Assembly: GCA_013336035.1 (NCBI GenBank)
Contig: JAAXUL010000479.1
Coordinates: 1 to 6,389, forward strand
DNA length: 6,389 bases
Reading direction: 5' to 3'
From: Chloroflexales bacterium
GTDB lineage: Bacteria > Chloroflexota > Chloroflexia > Chloroflexales > Chloroflexaceae
The position numbers were made by a program, and so were the translations under genes. A model generated the notes under the pieces. The model ran no database searches. It was not told where the DNA came from and was given only the letters and a program-made list of their open reading frames with translations. Below, one piece after another: positions 1-4,842 of this stretch (position 1 is the first letter of the stretch; the number at the start of each line of letters is the position of its first letter).

Positions 1-1
1 G

Positions 2-37
2 CGCGAGCTCAACGCCAAGATCAAGGCGCTGGCCTGA
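2..37 (+). CDS. C-terminal end of an upstream gene (partial)
   Basis: Eleven in-frame codons, reading RELNAKIKALA, end in TGA at 35-37. The frame is open to the window edge. The residues are helix-forming and charged, as at many protein C-termini, but too few are present to name a family. A strong stem-loop begins 9 bases after the stop, which fits the end of a transcription unit and is the main support for this frame being real. The convergent minus-strand ORF overlaps these codons by 17 bases. Confidence 0.4.
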   Translation, partial: RELNAKIKALA

Positions 38-359
38 GACTCCCCGCGGCGGGCCCCCGCCGCCCCACAGTGCCCGCCCCATCCCGATACAGGCGCAGCT
101 CTACGAGGGCGGGGCCGGCATATGCCCCATAGGCGCGCAGCTCCGTCGCCTCGCGGGTCCAGCGCAGCGGCGCATCGGCCTCGCCCTCAGGCGGGAAGCT
201 ATTGGTGACAAAGTAGGCGTCGCCCGGCGCCCCCACCGCGAGCGCCCACGTCCGCGGCGTCAGCAATGAGGCCGCCACCAGGGCCGCGGCGATCAGGGCT
301 GCCGCACACACCCCGGCCAGGGCCGCCAGCGCCGCCCCGCCGCCCCAGACCCGCGTCAT
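21..359 (-). CDS. Short membrane-anchored protein, probable N-terminal stub of a larger envelope protein
   Basis: This 112-residue ORF has a clear N-terminal hydrophobic segment (about residues 8-33, Ala/Leu-rich) after MTRVWGGG, so it is a signal anchor or signal peptide. Residues about 39-90 (LAVGAPGDAYFVTNSF, then LRWTREATELRA and VELRLYRDGAG) resemble, from memory, the extracytoplasmic start of large multi-spanning proteins of the glycosyltransferase-39 type common in Chloroflexota. Those proteins are several hundred residues long. Here the resemblance ends near residue 95, and the last ~17 residues (GRRGPAAGSLRPAP) are encoded by the terminator-like hairpin and the end of the convergent + gene. 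A weak AGGTAGG precedes the ATG. I infer a 3'-truncated remnant that may still be translated. A genuine small membrane protein is the alternative. Confidence 0.5.
   Translation of the reverse strand: MTRVWGGGAALAALAGVCAAALIAAALVAASLLTPRTWALAVGAPGDAYFVTNSFPPEGEADAPLRWTREATELRAYGAYAGPALVELRLYRDGAGTVGRRGPAAGSLRPAP
46..63 (+). terminator. GC-rich stem-loop after the upstream gene
   Basis: The arms GCGGCGGG (46-53) and CCCGCCGC (56-63) are perfectly complementary around a 2-base centre. The realistic structure is seven pairs with a four-base loop. It lies 9 bases downstream of the TGA at 35-37. There is no T-tract, so it is terminator-like by position and strength only. It also encodes part of the tail of the opposing minus-strand ORF. 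Confidence 0.45.
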
Positions 360-486
360 GGCTCGCCTACCTAACTCTGAGATCGCTCCATCCGTGCCAT
401 TCTACCAGAAATGGTCGCCACACCTCGCGCCGCCCACAGCGCGCTCCCGCGCGGCACAGTTCCTGCTTCCTGCCCAGCTAACCATA

Positions 487-504
487 AGGGGCATCGATGC
501 CCCT
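487..504. promoter_or_regulatory. Perfect 18-bp palindrome upstream of the M48 peptidase
   Basis: AGGGGCATCGATGCCCCT is its own reverse complement over all 18 bases. It is centred 37 bases before the ATG at 533. It could be a dimeric repressor operator, a short hairpin in the leader RNA, or a dispersed palindromic repeat. The sequence alone does not separate these options. There is no T-tract, and no clear -35/-10 pair was found next to it. Confidence 0.45.
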
Positions 505-532
505 CCACACAGGTAAGTAAGGCAGGCAACTT

Positions 533-1378
533 ATGATCCGCACACGCCCATCAGGCTCAGGGCAGCGTGGCGGCATCAGCGGCAGACTCCTCATCGCCGC
601 CGCCGTCGCCATCTTCGCGCTCATCACCTACTTCAGCACCCGCCAGACCAACCCCGTCACCGAGGAGGTCCAGAACATCAGCCTCACCCCCGAGCAGGAG
701 ATCACCCTCGGCCAGCAGGCCGCGCCCGAGATGGCCGCCCAGTACGGCGGCCTCTCCCAAAGCCAGGAGCCACAGGCCCGCGTCGACCAGATCGGCCGCG
801 CTATCCTGCGGGGCTCCGAGGCCGGCACCGCCCCCTACCCCTTCGAGTTCCACGTCCTCGCCGACCCGCAGACCATTAACGCCTTCGCGCTCCCGGGCGG
901 CCAGGTCTTCATCACCGAGGGCCTGATCAACCTCCTCGAGACCGAGGGCGAGCTAGCCGGCGTCCTGTCCCACGAGATCGTGCACGTCGTCGGCCGCCAC
1001 TCCGCCGAGCAGATCGCCCGCGCCCAGCTCGCCGAGGGCCTCACCGGGGCCGCCGTCCTCGCCACCTACGACCCCGACAACCCCAGCAGCCAGCAGAGCG
1101 CCGCCATGGCCCAGCTCGTCGCCCAGGCGATCAGCATGAAGTACGGCCGCGACGACGAGCTCGAGGCCGACCGGCGCGGCGTAGGCTACATGGCCGGCGC
1201 CGGCTACGACCCGCGGGCCATGATCGGCGTCATGCAGAAGCTCGACGAGGCTAGCCAGGGCGCCAGCCCCCCAGAGTTTCTCAGCACCCACCCCGACCCA
1301 GGCCGCCGCATCGAGCAGATCGAGAGCGCCATCGCCGAGCAGTTCCCCCAGGGCCTCCCCGAGGGGCTGAAGCCGTAG
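533..1378 (+). CDS. Membrane-anchored M48 family zinc metallopeptidase (BepA/YfgC-like catalytic domain)
   Basis: This 281-residue protein is predicted to cleave or quality-control misfolded envelope proteins outside the membrane. A short basic N-terminus is followed by one transmembrane segment (about residues 17-33), then the peptidase domain. The zinc site is complete: HEIVH at 147-151 gives two histidines and the catalytic Glu148, and Glu209 in the ELEAD motif (ExxAD pattern) is the third ligand. STHP at 252-255 places His253 where E. coli BepA has its regulatory 'histidine switch' His246, with similar spacing (44 versus 45 residues from the Glu ligand). NAFALPGGQVFITEGL (116-131) is a family hallmark. 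Unlike BepA there is no TPR domain after STHP; the chain ends about 28 residues later. A weak AAGG lies 10 bases before the ATG. It stands alone, convergent with the next gene. The family is certain; the substrate is unknown. Confidence 0.93.
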   Translation: MIRTRPSGSGQRGGISGRLLIAAAVAIFALITYFSTRQTNPVTEEVQNISLTPEQEITLGQQAAPEMAAQYGGLSQSQEPQARVDQIGRAILRGSEAGTAPYPFEFHVLADPQTINAFALPGGQVFITEGLINLLETEGELAGVLSHEIVHVVGRHSAEQIARAQLAEGLTGAAVLATYDPDNPSSQQSAAMAQLVAQAISMKYGRDDELEADRRGVGYMAGAGYDPRAMIGVMQKLDEASQGASPPEFLSTHPDPGRRIEQIESAIAEQFPQGLPEGLKP

Positions 1379-1509
1379 GATCATCCACAGATGACCCAGG
1401 TTTGGCGACGATCAGCCACACTACCACAGGCCATCGCTCACAACCCAGCAGCCACCCGTGCTAATCGGCGCAGGCTGCGGGTTGAATAGCGAGACGCTCC
1501 ATCACGCTG

Positions 1510-2373
1510 CTACCGCACCACCGCCGGCAGATACGCCCACGGCCGCCGCTCGCGGGGCAGGTCCGGCGACGGCGGCTCGGTTGGCGAAGGGGTTGGCCCT
1601 GTCGGCGACGGCGACGGCGGCGCTGGCGGCAGCTCTACGGTCTCCAGCGACACCGCCAGCAGCCGCACCTCGGCCCCCGCCCGGCTCGTATTATCGCCCA
1701 GAAAGATAAAGTTCGGCACATAGTACAGTCCAGGCAGCGGGCTCTCGAGCGAGCGGGCGGGCGTATAGAGCCGCAGCGGGCCCGACAGCACCTCAGCTCC
1801 GTCGGCCACAAGCGTATACCTATCGCCCTCAATGCGCAGCGCAAAGGCGACTGGCGCCGTCAGGTCAAGGTTTACGCCCTCGCCCTGCGTAAACAGGGTC
1901 GCGCCATCATTCTGCGCCCAGACGCGATCCGCCCACGCCCCCAGCTCGACTCCCCAGCCGTCATCGCCCAGCACAATCACGCTGAAGCCCGCCCGGTCAT
2001 CGAGGCTATGGGTCTCACGCATCACCTGGGCCACAAAGCTCAGCGTGTAGCCACTAGCGCGGCGCATCGCAGGCGCGCGGCCGGCGGGCGTGAAATAGCC
2101 GGCATAGTCGTGCAGATCGCTAGAGGTCTCCAGCCTCGTGCCCCCACCCACAGGCCCAGCCACGGCGGCCGCCGGCGGCGACGGGTACGTCCCGTAGACA
2201 AAGTAGCCCTGATCTGCGGGCGTCTGCCCTCCGAGCGCCCCATCGTACAGCACCGTCACCGCCGCCAGCGCCGGCACCAGCGCCGACAGCGCCAGCAGCA
2301 GCGCCGACAGCAGCGCCGCCAGCAGCGGCCCACGCACCCGCACCCCGCGCACCCGCGCCCGCTGCCCCCTCAT
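1510..2373 (-). CDS. Secreted choice-of-anchor-Y-like protein with Pro-rich linker and YLP-type C-terminal tail
   Basis: This 287-residue exported protein has an Arg-rich start, then a hydrophobic signal peptide (about 16-35) with a likely cleavage site after PALAA (near residue 38). Residues about 40-245 form one beta-rich domain. From memory it resembles the 'choice-of-anchor Y' family: VLYDGALGG at its start, LHDYAGYFTP, GYTLSFVAQV with DDRAGFSVIVLG, GVELGAWADRVWAQND, and NFIFLGDNTS near the end. A Pro/Ser/Thr linker (249-271) follows, and the chain ends RRPWAYLPAVVR. I associate such tails with exported Chloroflexota proteins, where the tail may be a sorting or anchoring tag; that role is inference. 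The start is supported by a strong GGGGGAGG about 5 bases before the ATG. No enzymatic residues are recognised. A surface or extracellular role is likely and its ligand unknown. Confidence 0.8.
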   Translation of the reverse strand: MRGQRARVRGVRVRGPLLAALLSALLLALSALVPALAAVTVLYDGALGGQTPADQGYFVYGTYPSPPAAAVAGPVGGGTRLETSSDLHDYAGYFTPAGRAPAMRRASGYTLSFVAQVMRETHSLDDRAGFSVIVLGDDGWGVELGAWADRVWAQNDGATLFTQGEGVNLDLTAPVAFALRIEGDRYTLVADGAEVLSGPLRLYTPARSLESPLPGLYYVPNFIFLGDNTSRAGAEVRLLAVSLETVELPPAPPSPSPTGPTPSPTEPPSPDLPRERRPWAYLPAVVR

Positions 2374-2675
2374 CAGAGCCTCCCCCGTGCGCCCGCAGCC
2401 CTCTTCAGAGTCACGCCCCCGGCCATCTGATACGCACCTACCTCAATGAACGACCGCAGACACACATCCGGTCGCTCACACGAAACGCCCATCGCCATCA
2501 GATACAAAGCCGCAACGACATAAAGGGCAGCGACGCCCTCGAGCGCCCCTCATCACCCTTGGCAGCTTGACGACCTGGCAGGCTTGGCGCCAAGAAAAGA
2601 AAGACCGAAACCTTTTGCCCCCGAGCGTCGGTACATGGGTAGCGACGCACCACCACATCCCAAGGAGCTTCACCG
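2374..2675. other. Divergent spacer between the secreted-protein and HRDC genes
   Basis: This 302-base spacer must hold the promoters of two divergent genes. I see a perfect 12-bp palindrome CTTGGCGCCAAG at 2583-2594, a weak AGGGC/GCCCT hairpin at 2524-2539, and a TTGACG at 2567-2572 without a good partner -10 box. An A-rich patch (about 2592-2607) is the only low-GC stretch. A minus-strand frame of about 41 codons ends TGATG on the start of the secreted-protein gene, but it lacks a ribosome binding site and family resemblance. No RNA gene was recognised. Confidence 0.5.
2583..2594. promoter_or_regulatory. 12-bp palindrome, possible operator in the divergent spacer
   Basis: CTTGGCGCCAAG is a perfect palindrome 81 bases before the HRDC start codon and about 210 bases before the divergent gene. 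It sits 10 bases after a TTGACG that could be a -35 element, so a bound dimer there could control the + strand gene. This rests on symmetry and position only. Confidence 0.25.
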
Positions 2676-3185
2676 ATGCTATGCCGACACTTCACCATCC
2701 GCCTCACCCCCCAGCACGCCCAGGACGACGAGGCCCGCCTGAACGAGTTCCTCCAGACCATCCAGGTCCAATCCGTCCAGACCTGCGCCAGCGCCCCGGG
2801 CTGCTGGTCCGTCCTTATCTTCTACGAAGATGCCACCCAGGCGGCGGCCCACAGCGGCCAGCAGAGCGCCGTAGCGCCGGCCCTATCGCCCCCGCCAGCC
2901 GATGAGCCACCGCTGACCCCCGAGCAGCAGCGCGTCTACGACCAGCTGCGCGAGTGGCGCAGCCAGCGCGCCGCGGCCGAGGGCAAGCCGGCGTACGTCA
3001 TCGCCCACAACGCCGTGCTCATACACATTGTCCGGCACCACATGTCGATCCGCGCCGCAGAAGACCTGGCGGGCATCAAGCACTTCGGCCCGGGCCGTGC
3101 CGCGAGATACGGGCCCGAGCTCCTCCACCTCCTCGACGCGCTAACCACGCCGGCCGACGCCCCGCTCTTCGAGGACGTCGCATAG
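2676..3185 (+). CDS. Stand-alone HRDC-domain protein
   Basis: This 169-residue soluble protein has two parts. Residues 1-51 (MLCRHFTIRL, then TCASAPGCWSVLIFYEDA) form a small alpha/beta module I cannot name, of the kind found ahead of single HRDC domains. A Pro/Ala/Gln linker (about 53-79) follows. Residues 81-156 are a clear HRDC domain: LTPEQQRVYDQLREWRSQRA, the KPAYVIAHNAVLIHIV core, and LAGIKHFGPGRAARYGPELL with its helix-hairpin-like turn. HRDC domains, usually at the C-terminus of RecQ helicases and RNase D, bind nucleic acid or partner proteins. No helicase or nuclease motif is present, so this is probably an accessory nucleic-acid-binding protein. AAGGAG at 2662-2667, 8 bases before the ATG, fixes the start. 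A GC-rich hairpin follows the stop, suggesting a single-gene transcript. The target is unknown. Confidence 0.88.
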   Translation: MLCRHFTIRLTPQHAQDDEARLNEFLQTIQVQSVQTCASAPGCWSVLIFYEDATQAAAHSGQQSAVAPALSPPPADEPPLTPEQQRVYDQLREWRSQRAAAEGKPAYVIAHNAVLIHIVRHHMSIRAAEDLAGIKHFGPGRAARYGPELLHLLDALTTPADAPLFEDVA

Positions 3186-3192
3186 CAGCGCG

Positions 3193-3225
3193 GGCGGCAA
3201 CGGCGCCCCCCGCGCCGGCACCGCC
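3193..3225 (+). terminator. Strong imperfect hairpin after the HRDC gene
   Basis: GGCGG (3193-3197) pairs with CCGCC (3221-3225), and CGGCGC (3201-3206) pairs with GCGCCG (3212-3217). A 3x3 internal loop and a five-C loop separate the arms. It begins 8 bases after the TAG at 3183-3185. No T-tract follows, so intrinsic termination is uncertain; position and stability support a 3'-end structure. Confidence 0.45.
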
Positions 3226-3251
3226 GTGTAGCGCGGCCACTGGAGAAAGCA

Positions 3252-3365
3252 ATGCGCGTCCGTCTCGTCCGCCGCCCGGGCCAGCACGGCACAAAAGCCT
3301 ACGTCGAGCAGTACGGAGACAGGCTCATCTGGATGTCCCCCCCTTGGCCGAGGCGGCCGATGTGA
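3252..3365 (+). pseudogene. Truncated small conserved protein (N-terminal 26 residues retained)
   Basis: A 37-codon ORF starts at ATG 3252 behind GGAGAAAG (3242-3249, 2-3 bases closer than ideal) and stops at TGA 3363-3365. Residues 1-26, MRVRLVRRPGQHGTKAY followed by VEQYGDRLI, match from memory the start of a short, widely distributed protein of about 50-65 residues. That family begins MxVRLxRxPGQxGTKxLVxxYGDRLVCVRYRYD and ends TVELIVEE. Its function is unknown to me. Here the CVRYRYD core and the TVELIVE tail are absent in every frame. The reading frame instead runs into WMSPPWPRRPM and stops. I infer loss of the 3' half by a rearrangement near 3327-3330, about 100 bases before the transposase remnant. 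The intact ribosome binding site suggests recent damage. Confidence 0.6.
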
Positions 3366-3426
3366 TTGAATCGACCGCTCCCCAGACGAACGCACCCGCC
3401 AACGCGCCGTCCCCGCCCCCCTTTTT

Positions 3427-3673
3427 GCCATGACGGCACCGAGCGACCCGTCCCTCGCCCCAAGATGCGACAGAACAGAAAAGCTGCTATAGCGGCAAGA
3501 AAAGACGCCACACGCTGAAAAATGTGCTGCTGATCAATGCGACGTTGACGATCCTGTTCCTCAGCACGACCTATGGTGGCAGCCGGCACGATAAGCGCAT
3601 TGCCGACGAGACCCCCTATCCCTTACCCGCAGGCAGCGAATTGCTGCAAGATCTGGGCTTTTTGGCCTTTACA
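3427..3673 (+). pseudogene. IS5-type (DDE_Tnp_4) transposase fragment with a one-base frameshift
   Basis: Only the middle of a transposase remains. From 3432 one frame reads DGTERPVPRP, containing the first catalytic Asp. At the C-run 3458-3461 the homology moves to the frame continuing QDATEQKSCYSGKKRRHTLK, then NVLLINATLTILFLSTTYGGS, RHDKRIADETPYPLPAGSEL and LQDLGFLAFT. The match is restored if one C is missing from the run. HTLKN, the GSxHDKRIAD block and LLQDLGF (probable second catalytic Asp) are family signatures. The N-terminal helix-turn-helix part, the final catalytic Glu region and the terminal inverted repeats are all absent, so it cannot transpose. The right edge abuts an HD-domain fragment in another frame at 3669-3673. 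The frameshift could be real decay or a homopolymer sequencing error, but the truncations stand either way. Confidence 0.8.
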
Positions 3674-3794
3674 GTTCTTCCGCGAGGCGGAGCGCCTGAA
3701 GAACGTGTACCGCACGGCGTGGACATCGGGCGGGCATCAGGAGAGCACCGCCGCCCACACCTGGCGTCTGTGCCTGATCGCGCTGGTTCTGGAA
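3669..3794 (+). pseudogene. HD-domain hydrolase fragment joined to the transposase remnant
   Basis: The stretch LQFFREAERLKNVYRTAWTS followed by GGHQESTAAHTWRLCLIALVLE resembles the first ~42 residues of YfbR-like HD-domain phosphohydrolases (nucleotide or nucleoside phosphate hydrolases). It contains the first metal-binding His in ESxAxHTWR. The paired HD motif (typically VHDLGE, some 20-30 residues later), the rest of the ~180-residue domain and the original start codon are missing. The fragment starts where transposase homology stops (3669-3673). It lies in the same frame as the NUDIX gene downstream, so a long ORF from ATG 3573 spans both. I interpret that as chance readthrough because NUDIX has its own ribosome binding site. 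No function is expected. The joint suggests the insertion element entered, or recombined into, this gene near its 5' end. Confidence 0.68.
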
Positions 3795-3850
3795 TGGTGG
3801 TGCAGTTCTGCTCTGGAATGGGCGCGGCGGGCTCTGGATCGCGCCGGTGC

Positions 3851-3858
3851 AGGGGAGG
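3851..3858 (+). promoter_or_regulatory. Ribosome binding site that fixes the NUDIX start
   Basis: AGGGGAGG lies 8 bases before GTG 3867 and only 2 bases before GTG 3861. The spacing favours 3867 as the real start rather than the ATG at 3573, which would add 98 residues made of transposase and HD-domain debris. Confidence 0.6.
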
Positions 3859-3866
3859 CGGTGAGT

Positions 3867-4361
3867 GTGACAAACCGCAGCGAACCAGCCGTAGCACGAC
3901 CAGCGGCGCGGGTCGTCGTTATCGACGCCGCCCAGCAGATCTTGCTCCAGCACCCACGCGACCTGCCGATCTGGGCGATCCCCGGCGGGAAGCTGGAGGC
4001 AGGCGAGCGCCCTGAGGATGCTGCGATCCGGGAGGTTCTGGAGGAGACCGGGTACCAGATCACTCTCGAGGCCTGGATCGGCACATACTGGCAGCCGCAG
4101 ATCCCGCGCAGCGGGACGACGTACCTTTATCGTGGGCGCGTCGTTGGGGGCCAGCCGCTGGAGCGCGGGCCAGAGACCTGGGCCGTGCGCTGGTTTCCGC
4201 TCACGGCCCTGCCGTGGCGCGTGCCAGGGCTCTACCGGCACTTCATTCGCAGCGCGCTGCGCGCGCCGACAGCGCCAGAGTACCAGCCGCTCTACCTCGC
4301 GACGCCGGAGGCGCTGCTCGTCAATACGCTGCACCAGATTCGCCGTTGGCTTCTGAGGTGA
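3867..4361 (+). CDS. NUDIX hydrolase
   Basis: With a GTG start this is a 164-residue protein, a normal size for a single NUDIX domain. The NUDIX box is complete at residues 41-63: G41, E47, then REVLEETGY (55-63), matching GX5EX7REUXEEXGU; the Glu residues bind the metal. LPIWAIPGGKLEAGE precedes the helix as usual, and the strand ARVVVIDAAQQILLQ (14-28) opens the fold. NUDIX enzymes cleave nucleoside diphosphates linked to another group X. Substrate class (dNTP, sugar nucleotide or coenzyme) cannot be told from the box. The last ~40 residues (YRHFIRSALR to HQIRRWLLR) form a basic C-terminal extension. Upstream in the same frame lies an HD-domain fragment, so a 262-residue fusion from ATG 3573 is possible in principle. 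I reject it because the fusion would lack the HD active site. Confidence 0.88.
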   Translation: MTNRSEPAVARPAARVVVIDAAQQILLQHPRDLPIWAIPGGKLEAGERPEDAAIREVLEETGYQITLEAWIGTYWQPQIPRSGTTYLYRGRVVGGQPLERGPETWAVRWFPLTALPWRVPGLYRHFIRSALRAPTAPEYQPLYLATPEALLVNTLHQIRRWLLR

Positions 4362-4441
4362 TCAGACTCTCCGCTGATGTGCGCGAGACCACTTGCTGAG
4401 AGCGTTCATCCGGTCGTCTGCTTGCACGAAAGGCGGCTCCT

Positions 4442-4689
4442 ATGCACACTCGTCGCTCACACCAGCCCACGTCCCGGCCTCGAGGCGCCCGCCTGCGCGA
4501 CTATCTCCTGGCCATCGGGCTGGTGCTCGGCATCGGCGCCGTCGGCCTGAGCTTCGGCTGGTGGCAGCAGTGGCGCCTCGCCGCATTGTGCTCGACGTGT
4601 ATCCCGAGCAGCAGATCGTGATCCCGCATGCGCCGGCTGAGACGCAGCCACTTCCATTTGCCCAGCTCAACACGTTCTTAGCGCGCTAG
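4442..4689 (+). pseudogene. Small single-pass membrane protein, split by a frameshift
   Basis: From ATG 4442 (GAAAGGCGG just upstream) the frame reads MHTRRSHQPT with a basic stretch. A transmembrane segment DYLLAIGLVLGIGAVGLSF (about residues 20-38) and GWWQQWR follow, and the frame ends after 59 codons at TGA 4619-4621. In the frame one base back, PRRIVLDVYPEQQIVIPHAP and AETQPLPFAQLNTFLAR run to TAG 4687-4689. These residues look protein-like, whereas the same frame upstream is Arg/Pro-rich shadow. Adding one base near 4573-4590 would give one protein of about 82 residues: basic N-terminus, one membrane helix, short polar tail. I do not recognise a family. No slippery heptamer is visible, so mutation or sequencing error is likelier than programmed frameshifting. 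Confidence 0.5.
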
Positions 4690-4710
4690 TATGCCAGCTC
4701 TGTCGCACAA

Positions 4711-4731
4711 GGCTGAGCGTATCACTCAGCC
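4711..4731. terminator. Hairpin in the convergent spacer
   Basis: GGCTGAG (4711-4717) and CTCAGCC (4725-4731) form a perfect 7-bp stem with a 7-base loop. It lies 22 bases after the stop of the broken membrane-protein gene and beyond the 3' end of the minus-strand hydrolase gene. It could serve either strand. No T-tract is present on the + side; on the minus side only TTG follows. Confidence 0.45.
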
Positions 4732-4796
4732 GGCACCCTCGGCGAGCGGGCGAGGCCTCCAGTGCCGGCGCTAGCGCATCGTCACGTCGTCAGTCG

Positions 4797-4811
4797 GACC
4801 CTGACAGGGTC
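4797..4811. terminator. Second hairpin, 3' of the isochorismatase-family gene
   Basis: GACCCT (4797-4802) and AGGGTC (4806-4811) form a perfect 6-bp stem with a 3-base loop. It lies 31 bases past the minus-strand stop at 4843. It is a candidate 3' structure for the HAD/hydrolase transcript, without a U-tract. Confidence 0.35.
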
Positions 4812-4842
4812 GCCAAGCGTGACCCCGACCACCTGAAACAGC

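Noticed and set aside
1570..1640. GGCGAC/GGCGGC near-repeats, considered as a tandem repeat or CRISPR-like array.
   Set aside because: They are codon-level repetition for the Pro/Ser/Thr linker of the secreted protein, with no regular repeat-spacer pattern.
2374..2510. A ~41-codon minus-strand frame ending TGATG on the start codon of the secreted-protein gene, suggesting translational coupling.
   Set aside because: Its ATG has no ribosome binding site, the residues match nothing I know, and the downstream gene has its own strong site, so the overlap is probably chance.
2476..2673. Minus-strand ORFs in the divergent spacer, one with a CPLCRC motif that hints at a zinc knuckle.
   Set aside because: Only one Cys pair is present, there is no ribosome binding site, and the frame crosses the likely promoter and ribosome binding site of the HRDC gene.
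3327..3433. The frame reading LDVPPLAEAADVIESTAP before the transposase piece, as a possible protein fragment.
   Set aside because: It degenerates into Pro/Ala runs, has no recognisable family, and is the tail of a shadow frame of the HRDC gene.
3669..4334. A 221-codon minus-strand ORF opposite the NUDIX gene.
   Set aside because: It is the antisense of a clear NUDIX domain in GC-rich DNA and shows no domain of its own.
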